This document shows positions 1 through 8,189 of a DNA stretch of 64,000 nt, in pieces. The DNA is from an uncultured Polaribacter sp. (GTDB lineage Bacteria > Bacteroidota > Bacteroidia > Flavobacteriales > Flavobacteriaceae): NCBI RefSeq assembly GCF_947500975.1, contig NZ_CANMUE010000003.1:248001-312000 (forward strand), in the 5' to 3' direction. The position numbers were made by a program, and so were the translations under genes. How positions within the stretch are numbered: the first letter of the stretch is position 1; each line of letters opens with the position of its first letter. A model generated the notes under the pieces. The model was not told the origin of the DNA, ran no database searches, and saw only the letters and a list, made by a program, of their open reading frames with translations.

Positions 1-551
1 AAGCAAAAATAAATCCACACTTTTTATTTAACACTCTTAATAACATTTATGCATTAACATTAACAAAATCTAATAAAGCATCTGATGCAGTATTAAAATT
101 GTCTGATATGATGCGCTATATTGTTTCTGAAAGTGATACAGAAAAAGTATCGTTAGAAAAAGAGTTGAATTATATAAAAGATTTTATCGAATTGCAAAAA
201 TTACGAATTGGCAAACAAATAGATTTAAAAACGAATATCAAAGGAAATACAGCAGGAAAATATATTTCACCAATAATATTAATTAATTTTATTGAAAATG
301 CTTTTAAATACGGCGTTAGTCAAGAAAAAGTATCTTCAATTGTAATTGATATAACGATTAAAAACTTTATGTTAACATTATTTGTTAAAAATGATATTGT
401 TTTTAATAAAGAAACACTTAAATTTATCACAGAAGAAGGTGTAAAAAACACAAAAAAGAGACTTCAAATTTCATATAAAAATAAGCATCTTTTAAAAATT
501 AATGAAACAAAAGACACCTTTGAAGTTAAATTAGATATAGATCTTTCATGA
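1..551 (+). CDS. LytS/YehU-type sensor histidine kinase, 3' part only
   Basis: The gene enters from the left edge; reading frame 3 is open from base 3. The first residues contain the phosphoacceptor motif INPHFLFNTLNNIY with the His codon at 18-20, typical of the His_kinase (LytS/YehU) family. An HATPase region follows with the N-box INFIENAFKYG (Asn codon at 297-299) and a reduced G-box, GVKNTKKRL. Membrane and sensor parts lie outside the window. The stop overlaps the next gene's start by 4 bp (ATGA), so the two are co-translated partners of one two-component system. The signal sensed cannot be told from this fragment. Confidence 0.9.
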   Translation, partial: AKINPHFLFNTLNNIYALTLTKSNKASDAVLKLSDMMRYIVSESDTEKVSLEKELNYIKDFIELQKLRIGKQIDLKTNIKGNTAGKYISPIILINFIENAFKYGVSQEKVSSIVIDITIKNFMLTLFVKNDIVFNKETLKFITEEGVKNTKKRLQISYKNKHLLKINETKDTFEVKLDIDLS

Positions 552-1234
552 TAAAAGCTATTGCAATAGATGATGAACCTTTGGCGTTAGAAATTATTAA
601 AACGCACTGTTCAGCAATAGATTTTATAAACTTAACCAATACATTTACATCGCATACAAAAGCAATAAAATATCTAAACAAAAATAATGTTGATTTAATT
701 TTTTTGGATATTCAAATATCCGAAGTTAATGGAATTGATATCTATAAATCATTAAAAAAAGAAATCAAAGTTATTTTTACAACGGCATATAGCCATTATG
801 CAGTAGAAGGATTTAATGTTAATGCATCAGATTATTTATTAAAACCTTTTTCTTTAGAACGTTTTTTAGTTTCAGTAAATAAAGTAAAAAAAGAAATAGA
901 AACAAATTTTTTAAAAGAAGAGAAAACACATTTAGCTATAAAAGCAGATTATAAATTACATAATATTCTTTTTAAAGAAATACTTTTTATTGAAGCTCTA
1001 GACGATTATATAGGTATTAATTTATCCAATGGTACAAAAATTGTTGCACGTTATACTATGAAAAATATTTTAACAAAACTTCCACCAACAGAATTTAAAA
1101 GAACGCATCGATCTTTTATTGTTCAGTTAAAAAAGATAAAAAGTATTTTTAAAGATACACTTAAAATAGAAGATTTTGTTATTCCAATTAGTGCTACATA
1201 TAAACAAGAAATAGTTAAAAACCTTAACATTTAA
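548..1234 (+). CDS. LytTR-family response regulator
   Basis: A 228-residue regulator with an N-terminal receiver domain (acidic pair D8-D9, phosphoacceptor D54 in LIFLDIQ, conserved Lys in LLKPF) and a C-terminal LytTR DNA-binding domain (about residues 130-228, with the typical FKRTHRSFIV stretch). It should be phosphorylated by the kinase whose stop codon it overlaps and bind direct repeats at target promoters. The family organisation is standard for Bacteroidota; the targets are unknown. The DUF3500 lipoprotein gene downstream is the nearest candidate, but that is only position. Confidence 0.93.
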   Translation: MIKAIAIDDEPLALEIIKTHCSAIDFINLTNTFTSHTKAIKYLNKNNVDLIFLDIQISEVNGIDIYKSLKKEIKVIFTTAYSHYAVEGFNVNASDYLLKPFSLERFLVSVNKVKKEIETNFLKEEKTHLAIKADYKLHNILFKEILFIEALDDYIGINLSNGTKIVARYTMKNILTKLPPTEFKRTHRSFIVQLKKIKSIFKDTLKIEDFVIPISATYKQEIVKNLNI

Positions 1235-1340
1235 ATTCATTCACCTTATTAAACGTCACTTTGACCTCTATTATTTTTAAATAATTGGAGTTAAGTATAG
1301 ATTTACATTAACAAATAGTTTAATTTAAAATTTATATATA

Positions 1341-2807
1341 ATGAAAAAGATGTTTAAAAGCATACAATTATTAACCATATTTTTTATGGTTTCATTATTA
1401 TTATCGTGTGGGAGTGATGATGCAGTAGAAGATGATTCTTGTACTGAATCTACATGGTATGAAGATGCCGATGGAGATGGATTAGGAAATGCAAGCGTTA
1501 CTCTTTCAGCTTGTGAACAACCAGATGGTTATGTATCTAACAGTAGCGATACAGACGATACAGATGATGGTAGCGGAAGTTCTGCAGCATGTGAAACAAC
1601 CGGTGAAGTAGATCAATCAACAAATACAGAAATTGAAGCAATGCGTACAGCAATGGTTGCTTTTAGATCTTCTTTATCATCAACTTTATTAGAAGAAGGT
1701 TCTGTTTGTTTAGATGACGAGCGTTTTTATTTATGGCATAATACACCAGCAAATAATGGTAACAGAGATGGAATTACTTATGATGATTTAAGTGATACGC
1801 AATTAGAAGCATTTAAAGATATTTTACAATTATTTTTAAGTGCAGACGGTTACCAAAAAGTATATGAAATTACAGAATTATCTGAAGGATGGTTAAGTGA
1901 AATTATGAGTACTGTATGGGATCCAGGTTTCTATTCTATTGATATGTTTGGAGATCCTGAAACTAGTGGTTCTTGGGGTTTTCAATTGGATGGGCACCAC
2001 TGTGTTGTAAATTTCTTAGTGCATGGAGATAATATTTCTATAGTACCAGCATTTTTAGGAGGAGAACCTGCGGCTGACACTTATAACGGTATCGATTTTG
2101 ATATTTTTAAAGATGAAAGAGATTTAGCATTAACACTTTATAATAGTTTAAGTACTACAGAAATTGCTGCAGCTGTAACAGAATCTACAACTCACTCTTT
2201 AGAAGTTGGTCCTGCAGATATGAATGGAGATGAAGATCCATATAAAGGAGATTACGATTATTCTGGTTTTGAAACTGGTTTAAAATATTCTGATATGTCT
2301 ACAACAGCACAAGCAAACTTAATTACAGTTATGAAAGAATACGTTTATAACTTAACAGGTACATTTGCTGATGTTTGGTGGGCAGATATTTCTGCAAATA
2401 TTGATGATACTTACTTTGTTTGGATAAATGACTCAGGAAGTACACCTACAGCAACATCAGAGTTTTATTATAGAATTTACAACCCGTATTTATGGGCAGA
2501 GTTTAATACTGAAGGTTCTACTGGTGCTAATGCTAGTACAATTGCAGACTATAATCATGTTCATTCAATAACACGTATTCCAAATAATCCAGCAACAGAT
2601 AATGGTGGCGATTATGGTATTTTTGCTCTTATGATTAATCAAGATGGTCCTAAAACATTATTAGAACATTATGCATTAGCAGATCATCATGCTTTAAGTA
2701 CAAAGAAGTTTGATTATAAAGTAAAAATGAATGTAGAGAAAGCCTCTCATAGTCATGAAGATACTCATACACATAAAAATGGGCATAGTCATACACACAA
2801 AAGTTAA
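1341..2807 (+). CDS. DUF3500 domain lipoprotein with His-rich tail
   Basis: This 488-residue protein begins with a lipoprotein signal (hydrophobic stretch, lipobox LLSC, Cys23). An acidic Ca-binding-like segment follows (DADGDGLGN, then a run rich in Asp and Ser). Residues about 95-450 match DUF3500, with the family-typical GFQLDGHHCVVNF and FLGGEPA motifs. The end is a His-rich tail (alternating His with Ser, Thr or Glu) that could bind metal. DUF3500 has no established biochemical role. It is expected at the outer membrane or in the periplasm. The gene is monocistronic, with a strong terminator after it. Confidence 0.85.
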   Translation: MKKMFKSIQLLTIFFMVSLLLSCGSDDAVEDDSCTESTWYEDADGDGLGNASVTLSACEQPDGYVSNSSDTDDTDDGSGSSAACETTGEVDQSTNTEIEAMRTAMVAFRSSLSSTLLEEGSVCLDDERFYLWHNTPANNGNRDGITYDDLSDTQLEAFKDILQLFLSADGYQKVYEITELSEGWLSEIMSTVWDPGFYSIDMFGDPETSGSWGFQLDGHHCVVNFLVHGDNISIVPAFLGGEPAADTYNGIDFDIFKDERDLALTLYNSLSTTEIAAAVTESTTHSLEVGPADMNGDEDPYKGDYDYSGFETGLKYSDMSTTAQANLITVMKEYVYNLTGTFADVWWADISANIDDTYFVWINDSGSTPTATSEFYYRIYNPYLWAEFNTEGSTGANASTIADYNHVHSITRIPNNPATDNGGDYGIFALMINQDGPKTLLEHYALADHHALSTKKFDYKVKMNVEKASHSHEDTHTHKNGHSHTHKS

Positions 2808-2835
2808 TTTGATTAGATATTTTATTTTGAAATTA

Positions 2836-2873
2836 AAAAGCGATTTAAGAATTTCTTAAATCGCTTTTCTTTT
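2836..2873 (+). terminator. Rho-independent terminator after DUF3500 gene
   Basis: Perfect 15-bp stem (2836-2850 with 2854-2868, 3-nt loop) containing AAGCGATTTAAGA, followed by a T-rich run. Confidence 0.85.
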
Positions 2874-2880
2874 TTATATA

Positions 2881-2896
2881 TTGGCATAACATTTGA
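2881..2896 (+). promoter_or_regulatory. Sigma-54-like promoter element
   Basis: TTGGCA at 2881-2886, five bases, then TTTGA. The GG doublet and the downstream G are spaced as in -24/-12 (RpoN) promoters. It ends 27 nt before the preferred ATG at 2923. The usual C after the -12 G is replaced by A. Two more sites with the same spacing occur at 3450 and 35499. Confidence 0.45.
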
Positions 2897-2922
2897 ATTT
2901 GACTCATAAAAAACCAATAAAA

Positions 2923-3411
2923 ATGAAAATCATGAAATTTTTATCAATCTTAACCATGCTATTTGGATTTTCTCAATGCGGTAGTACAAAGTTAGTAGAA
3001 AACCCGCCATTTAATGTTGAATCTGCTGTGTACACAAATTGGGTTGGAGGACAACCTGGAAGTAGTGGTATGAATGTAGTAATCAGATATACTTCAGATA
3101 AAGAAATTGAGTTTGATAGTCTTTATTATTCAAAAAGAATTTCAAAATTAGAAGTAAAACCTGGAAAAGATAGTAAAGTAATTGTTGGTCATTTTAATAC
3201 TTCAGTAAAAAAGAACGATTTGATTTTAGATGTTGATTCTAAAAAAGAACTTCATAATAAGATACCTGAAATTAATAAACTTCCTTTTGAATTAAAAGAA
3301 AATGAAGCCGTAATTAGTTATAAAATAGACAATAAAGTAAAATACTTCAAAATAGAAAACCTAAAAAAAGGAAAGCCTGTATTTTTTCCTTCTGCACGAC
3401 CAAGAAATTAA
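2923..3411 (+). CDS. Small conserved-looking lipoprotein of unknown function
   Basis: A 162-residue protein beginning MKIMKFLSILTMLFGF with lipobox FSQC, so it is predicted to be lipid-anchored. A longer reading from TTG at 2893 is possible, but that codon falls inside the sigma-54-like element, and starting at 2923 places the signal peptide at the N-terminus. The mature part is polar and beta-rich in appearance, with no catalytic motif I recognise. It is flanked by its own promoter-like site and a weak terminator, so it is probably a single-gene unit. Function unknown. Confidence 0.75.
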   Translation: MKIMKFLSILTMLFGFSQCGSTKLVENPPFNVESAVYTNWVGGQPGSSGMNVVIRYTSDKEIEFDSLYYSKRISKLEVKPGKDSKVIVGHFNTSVKKNDLILDVDSKKELHNKIPEINKLPFELKENEAVISYKIDNKVKYFKIENLKKGKPVFFPSARPRN

Positions 3412-3421
3412 AAAACAATTA

Positions 3422-3451
3422 ATTCATTCTTTTTAGAGTGAATTTTTTTTT
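3422..3451 (+). terminator. Weak terminator
   Basis: 9-bp stem with one G-U pair (3422-3430 with 3435-3443) running into a stretch of Ts that abuts the next TTGGCA site. Confidence 0.6.
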
Positions 3452-3465
3452 GGCACACAATTTGA
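3450..3465 (+). promoter_or_regulatory. Sigma-54-like promoter element
   Basis: TTGGCAC at 3450-3456 and TTTGA at 3461-3465, with the same GG-to-G spacing as at 2881. The ATG of the next lipoprotein gene is at 3499. Confidence 0.45.
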
Positions 3466-3498
3466 ATATTCATAAGTATAACCATAAATACAAAGCTT

Positions 3499-4410
3499 AT
3501 GAAATCATTAAAATTACTTATAACAATTATTATTACAGCAACGTTATTTAGTTCTTGTACAACAGTTTTTAATGATTATCAACCAACTTTAGAAGAAGTA
3601 GTTTCTGAATATGATTTATGGTATGTAGATTACCATAGAACAACTGGTAGTGGAGATGTACCGTTTGTTTCTAGAGCATTTACTTTATCATTTAGAAATG
3701 GAATTTTATATGCCAATAACAATATTACAGATATTGGAATAACAGGTAATGGTTTGGGTATTGATGTTGGAAATTACAATACATATAACGGAGTATTAGA
3801 AACTATTCATGATATTGATGGCGTAAACGATTTTGAAGTAACCATAATTTCTAACAATGAAATAAGAATTTATAATTACATAGAAAATGTAGATTATTAC
3901 CTTATAGGTTACAATACAAACAATTTTGATTATGATAAATTGTTTTATGAAAACATAGAGTATTTTTTACAAGAATACATAGCTTGGGAAAAAACAGACA
4001 CTTTTGGAGGAACTCTAAACACTTTTGATGATGAAAATTATTTAGCATTTACACCAGAAAATTTAACAACTTTTTACAGCTCTCAAGATAATCTTGGCAC
4101 AGATATTGATTTATTAGATTGGAGTTATGTAGGTGGATATGAAGTGTATGATGTAACAGGTTATGATGATCTTAAAATTTTAACACTTAATTATGATGGC
4201 GGAGATATAGAGGAGTTTGAATTGAGCGTTATTAATGATAGTAATATTCGTCTTTACCATATAGAAACAGAAACCACATACGATTTTACTGGAAGAGGTT
4301 TTATACAGTATTTAAAAGGTAATAAAGTTAAAAGTACAGAACCTGTAGTAAGGAATAATAATCGAAAACGTACTAAAGTAAAAAGAAAAATAAAGAGTAA
4401 AAGAAATTAA
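3499..4410 (+). CDS. Lipoprotein with internal duplication and basic tail, unknown function
   Basis: 303 residues: signal peptide with lipobox LFSSC (Cys20), then two similar beta-rich halves. The first half ends in a stretch like NNEIRIYNYIENVDYYLIGY and the second in DSNIRLYHIETETTYDFTGR, which suggests an internal duplication of a lipocalin-like unit. The last about 25 residues are strongly basic (RKRTKVKRKIKSKRN). From memory, close homologues in Flavobacteriia carry an unconvincing 'nicotinic acid mononucleotide adenyltransferase' label; I see no nucleotidyltransferase motif. A sigma-54-like site precedes it and a strong terminator follows. Confidence 0.75.
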   Translation: MKSLKLLITIIITATLFSSCTTVFNDYQPTLEEVVSEYDLWYVDYHRTTGSGDVPFVSRAFTLSFRNGILYANNNITDIGITGNGLGIDVGNYNTYNGVLETIHDIDGVNDFEVTIISNNEIRIYNYIENVDYYLIGYNTNNFDYDKLFYENIEYFLQEYIAWEKTDTFGGTLNTFDDENYLAFTPENLTTFYSSQDNLGTDIDLLDWSYVGGYEVYDVTGYDDLKILTLNYDGGDIEEFELSVINDSNIRLYHIETETTYDFTGRGFIQYLKGNKVKSTEPVVRNNNRKRTKVKRKIKSKRN

Positions 4411-4469
4411 AAATAAAGTTTGGTTAGTTGATTTTTGGTTGGCTATTTTTAAATAGCTAATTGAAAGAG

Positions 4470-4497
4470 AATCCACCCTGAGGAGGGTGGATTTTTC
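4470..4497 (+). terminator. Rho-independent terminator
   Basis: Perfect 10-bp stem AATCCACCCT / AGGGTGGATT with a 4-nt loop GAGG, then Ts. GC-rich for this genome. Confidence 0.9.
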
Positions 4498-4590
4498 TTG
4501 TTTACATTTTTGTAAAAAAAACACATATAAAAAGTAAATTAAACCTCAAGTTTTCATAATTTTAAAGTAATAAAAACAATATTAAAATTG

Positions 4591-5343
4591 ATGAATAAAA
4601 CTGCATTTATAACAGGAGCAACTTCAGGAATAGGAAAAGCAACAGCACAACTTTTTGCTAAAAATAAAATTAGATTAATTCTTTGTGGTAGAAGATTAGA
4701 ACGTTTAAAACAACTTAAAGATGAACTATCTAAACTAACAGAAGTTACAACTTTACAATTTGATGTTTCTAAAAGAGAAGAAGTTTTTACAGCAATAAAA
4801 TCGTTACCAGAAAACTTTAAAGAAATAGATATTTTAATAAATAATGCAGGTAATGCCCACGGTTTATCAACCATTCAAGAAGGTAGTATAGATGATTGGG
4901 ATGCCATGTTAGATATTAATGTAAAAGGGTTGTTATATGTTTCAAAAGCTATCATTCCTCAAATGACTCTAAGAAACAATGGTTTTATAGTAAATATAGG
5001 CTCTATAGCCGCAAAAGATGTATATGCTAATGGAAATGTATATTGCGCCTCTAAACACGCTGTAGACGCCTTAAATAAGGCTATGAGAATTGATTTGAAT
5101 AAACACAATATTCGTGTTTCTGGAATTCATCCAGGTGCCGTAGAAACAGAATTCTCAGATGTGCGTTTTAAAGGCGATAAAGAAAAAGCAAAATCGGTTT
5201 ATACAGGTTATAAAGCTTTGCAAGCTAATGATATTGCTGATATTATTCACTTTGTTGTTACAAGGCCTTATCATGTAAATATTGAAGATTTAGTGGTGTA
5301 TCCAACAGCGCAAGCGACTCCTACTATTTTGAATAGAAGTTAA
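4591..5343 (+). CDS. SDR family NAD(P)-dependent oxidoreductase (YdfG-like)
   Basis: 250-residue classical short-chain dehydrogenase. The Rossmann motif TGATSGIG is at residues 8-15, NNAG at 84-87, and the catalytic Ser138, Tyr151 and Lys155 (YCASK) are in place; PGAVETEF follows. The pattern resembles the YdfG/serine 3-dehydrogenase group acting on 3-hydroxy acids, but the substrate cannot be fixed from sequence. The ATG at 4591 is preferred over a TTG three bases earlier. The next gene follows after 6 bp, so the two are probably cotranscribed. Confidence 0.9.
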   Translation: MNKTAFITGATSGIGKATAQLFAKNKIRLILCGRRLERLKQLKDELSKLTEVTTLQFDVSKREEVFTAIKSLPENFKEIDILINNAGNAHGLSTIQEGSIDDWDAMLDINVKGLLYVSKAIIPQMTLRNNGFIVNIGSIAAKDVYANGNVYCASKHAVDALNKAMRIDLNKHNIRVSGIHPGAVETEFSDVRFKGDKEKAKSVYTGYKALQANDIADIIHFVVTRPYHVNIEDLVVYPTAQATPTILNRS

Positions 5344-5349
5344 TTTAAT

Positions 5350-5985
5350 TTGAAATCTGATAAATTATATAAAAACTGGATTGAACTTGGCAAAAAACAT
5401 TGCCAAGACCATCAATTATTAAATTTTTATTGGAATAAAATCAAAAAGAATTATTCAGAAAAGAAAAGATATTATCATAATTTGAGTCATATTGAATCAA
5501 TGTTGTTAAAAGCAGTTGAAAATAAGAATCAGTTAGTAGATTATGATGAAATTTTGTTTGCTATTTGGTTTCATGATATTATTTATAAAGCTACTTCTAA
5601 AAAAAATGAAGAAAAAAGTGCTGATTTTGCAAAATCGACTTTAAAAAAAATCACAAAAGGAATTTTAAATATTGATAAGGTTTATCAATTAATAATATCA
5701 ACAAAATCTCATAAAATTATTCTTGAAGAAGGGAATGATAATGGATTTCTTTTAGATTTTGATTTATCAATTTTGGGTCAAAATTGGTCAGTTTATAAAA
5801 ACTATATTCAGCAGATTAGAAAAGAATATAGTATGTATCCAGATTTTTTATATAAACCAGGAAGAAAGAAAGTTTTAAAGCATTTTTTGAATCGAAAAAA
5901 TCTTTTTTTTACGGAAAAATATCAATGTTTATTTGAAGAAAAAGCTAGACAAAATTTATTAAAAGAATTAAACTTGTTAAGTTAA
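5350..5985 (+). CDS. HD-domain metal-dependent hydrolase-like protein
   Basis: 211 residues starting at TTG; no in-frame ATG is near and the start is 6 bp after the preceding stop. It carries an HD-type metal site: YYHNLSHIESML near residue 40 and FAIWFHDIIY near residue 75, then KNEEKSADFA. This matches the predicted HD phosphohydrolase family found as about 200-residue single-domain proteins. The substrate is unknown, and coupling to the upstream dehydrogenase is suggested only by spacing. Confidence 0.8.
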   Translation: MKSDKLYKNWIELGKKHCQDHQLLNFYWNKIKKNYSEKKRYYHNLSHIESMLLKAVENKNQLVDYDEILFAIWFHDIIYKATSKKNEEKSADFAKSTLKKITKGILNIDKVYQLIISTKSHKIILEEGNDNGFLLDFDLSILGQNWSVYKNYIQQIRKEYSMYPDFLYKPGRKKVLKHFLNRKNLFFTEKYQCLFEEKARQNLLKELNLLS

Positions 5986-6051
5986 AAATACACAAAAAAT
6001 TGTATTATTTTTTTAAGTAAAATAAGAGCTTAAAAATTCTGAAGAAATTTT

Positions 6052-7119
6052 TTAATTGAATCCTATTTTAGTTGGTTTATTTTCAATTTCATCAATATGA
6101 GAAGCAAAATCATCTTTCATGTTTTCGGTTAATTCGGCTTTGTCTATTTTGGTCCAAGCAACATCATTAACCAATCTTCTTTCTCCAATTTTTGCGTTCA
6201 CAAAAGCGTTTACATCATTTTTTCTTTCAAATGCTTGCTTTTGATTATTGCACCAATATGCATGTCCTAATCGCATGTTATTGTGAAAATCATCAAGGTC
6301 ATCAAATAAATAATGACAAATGTCTGAAACGCGATAAATTCTTTCCCAAGCTTCATCCTCTGCGATAAAGCCACATTCAAAGGCGGCCGTACTCAACATA
6401 ATGGCTCTCCATAAATCCCATGCCCAAATTAATTTTTTAGGTTTTGAACCATCATTTTCAAAACATGCATTAAAATAGTCTTCTGGTAATTCGGTTAGTT
6501 CTATTAAACGTTCTTTCCAATTGGGATATTTATTATAGTTAAGAAGAAATTCTGGGGTATGACTTCCATTGATAAGGTTATTATAATGTTCTTCGTATTT
6601 TTTTCTAGAAGTTAATCCCCAAGAGTCAATCCAATCTAAAATTTCTTCTTCTTGGGTTCGTATTTTAAACCAATCTAGTTTTTTTCTAAAATCAGGTATG
6701 TGTTTAACTCTAACTTCTACAGGTCTAGATTCTAAAGTGTCTGTCCAACCTTTGTATTTATATCTTGAAAAGGCAATGAGTTGTAATGCTTCTAACTGTT
6801 TTTGTGTAGTAGGTTTTACATTACCCCATTTGTAATAATTTTTTTGTTGATGAATATGCTCGTATTTGTAGTATCTAGATTTAGATACAAAAGTGTAAAT
6901 ACAAAATAAAACCAGTAATCCAGAGATAATATCAACAATTAACAAGGTGTTTTCTGATAGCGGTAATTGATTAATGGTACAAGCTAGAATAATAAAAATT
7001 ACAGATCCGTAAATGGAAAACGTGATTGCCAATCTCCCTTTTAAAGGAAGGTCTTGCATATCGCCAAGGTTTCTTTTTTTAGGCTTTATTTGTAGCTCAC
7101 CTATATGATTTTGTAGCAT
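6052..7119 (-). CDS. DUF1266 domain membrane protein
   Basis: 355 residues with two predicted membrane helices near the N-terminus (about 28-48 and 57-77) and a long cytoplasmic part. The C-terminal third (AWDLWRAIMLSTAAFECGFI, later DDFHNNMRLGHAYW) has the Trp- and Ala-rich pattern of DUF1266, a family of unknown role often found in accessory loci. It lies at the 3' end of a run of minus-strand genes and is separated from the next by a diverged repeat. Function unknown. Confidence 0.75.
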   Translation of the reverse strand: MLQNHIGELQIKPKKRNLGDMQDLPLKGRLAITFSIYGSVIFIILACTINQLPLSENTLLIVDIISGLLVLFCIYTFVSKSRYYKYEHIHQQKNYYKWGNVKPTTQKQLEALQLIAFSRYKYKGWTDTLESRPVEVRVKHIPDFRKKLDWFKIRTQEEEILDWIDSWGLTSRKKYEEHYNNLINGSHTPEFLLNYNKYPNWKERLIELTELPEDYFNACFENDGSKPKKLIWAWDLWRAIMLSTAAFECGFIAEDEAWERIYRVSDICHYLFDDLDDFHNNMRLGHAYWCNNQKQAFERKNDVNAFVNAKIGERRLVNDVAWTKIDKAELTENMKDDFASHIDEIENKPTKIGFN

Positions 7120-7234
7120 AATTTTTTTATTTTTTAACCTTTTGATTATGAATAATATTAAGATAGAGTGTTTACTATATCGATCAAGTGTTTCATAAAA
7201 ACAGCTATAATTTTAAAAAATAACCAATGTTTAT

Positions 7235-7356
7235 TGGTAAAAGTAAGATTTTTTTTCACTAATATGGTAAAATTTTTCATCTTTCATTTGTTTAAATATA
7301 TACAACGCTATTGTATATAGTTTTTTAGATATGCTATAACTAACAATAAATTATGG
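7235..7356 (-). repeat. Diverged ~120-bp repeat, copy A
   Basis: This intergenic stretch resembles 8190-8309. The shared core has the form GTAAAAnTAAG...TTAATATGGTAAA followed by ATCTnnnATTT, and the other end shares AACAATnAATTA. Each copy lies directly after the stop codon of a minus-strand gene (7358, 8312). Copy A also holds a perfect 9-bp hairpin (7297-7305 with 7311-7319). Identity of the core is about 75% by eye. Confidence 0.5.
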
Positions 7357-7357
7357 A

Positions 7358-7756
7358 CTAAATTTTATTTTTTTTTATTAAAGAAATCAGACCGTGAACC
7401 GATACTCCAAATAAAATTAGATATAAACTATTTCTTGTTAAAGGTCTTTCAATTTGTTCAGTAGGTAATTCTGTAAAAAAACCATAGATAACTAAAAAAG
7501 TAGCCATAAAAATAATTGTAGAGCCAAATTGTTGAACTCTTTTTATAAAAATTATTTCAGAAATTTTAAAGTGTGTTCCAAGTGAAATATTTATTAAACC
7601 AAACAATAAAATATATAAGTGACCTGCTCTAAACAATGCTCTATTCATTAATTCCATATCCTTTAGGTGGCCAAAATTGTGATGCATATATTGTCCAGTT
7701 AGAAGAAAAATTATAACGGCTATAATTCCAAAATAAAAATGAATTTTTCCAAGCAT
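7358..7756 (-). CDS. Four-helix integral membrane protein, unknown
   Basis: 132 residues with four hydrophobic segments (about 4-20, 45-65, 75-95, 110-128) and short polar loops; a His pair, MHHNFGH, lies after the first helix. No family is recognised with confidence. It sits in a minus-strand block of small unknown genes with long non-coding spacers, which looks accessory. Confidence 0.65.
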   Translation of the reverse strand: MLGKIHFYFGIIAVIIFLLTGQYMHHNFGHLKDMELMNRALFRAGHLYILLFGLINISLGTHFKISEIIFIKRVQQFGSTIIFMATFLVIYGFFTELPTEQIERPLTRNSLYLILFGVSVHGLISLIKKNKI

Positions 7757-7949
7757 AAATGTTTTGTTATTTTAAATTTTTAATTCTCCATAGTTTAACT
7801 AAAAGTGATTAAAATTTTAGTCAACCTATTTCAGAATTTTACATTCGTTTTAATAAATCTTTTATTCCAGGAATCGAATTCTCCATTCCGTGACTGAATA
7901 CTTGAAATCCAAGGGTTTTCTTTCAGTTTAGATTCCGTCTTTTTCGTTT

Positions 7950-8078
7950 TTATTTTTTTTTTTCAGTTTCTTTTTCTGAAGTTAATTTATCTTTAGATTT
8001 TCCTTCTTTTTTATAACAGGAAAAACAAAGTCCGCCATTAAATTTCGTGTATTCTCCACAAGTGATACATTCTGCCAT
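7950..8078 (-). CDS. Zinc-ribbon mini-protein, probably frame-interrupted
   Basis: The reading from ATG at 8078 gives 42 residues starting MAECITCGEYTKF with a second CxxC (CFSC), a four-Cys zinc ribbon, followed by a Lys/Glu-rich tail. It ends at TAA directly after an A11 run (7953-7963 on the plus strand as Ts). In the -1 frame from that run, a further 40 codons are open to TGA at 7831 and read ENPWISSIQSRNGEF, a normal-looking protein segment. The intact gene may therefore be 7831-8078. Function unknown. Confidence 0.5.
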   Translation of the reverse strand: MAECITCGEYTKFNGGLCFSCYKKEGKSKDKLTSEKETEKKK

Positions 8079-8189
8079 TTTTCTTTTTCGTCTTTTTAAC
8101 TTTCTTTTTTTGTGTTCAGAATTCAGTTTCCGAAAACTTGCTAATGCATTAAAGCTAACTATAATATACAACCATAATAAAATGGTTAT

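Noticed and set aside
2893..2922. TTG start for the first sigma-54-linked lipoprotein
   Set aside because: The codon overlaps the promoter-like element and would bury the signal peptide.
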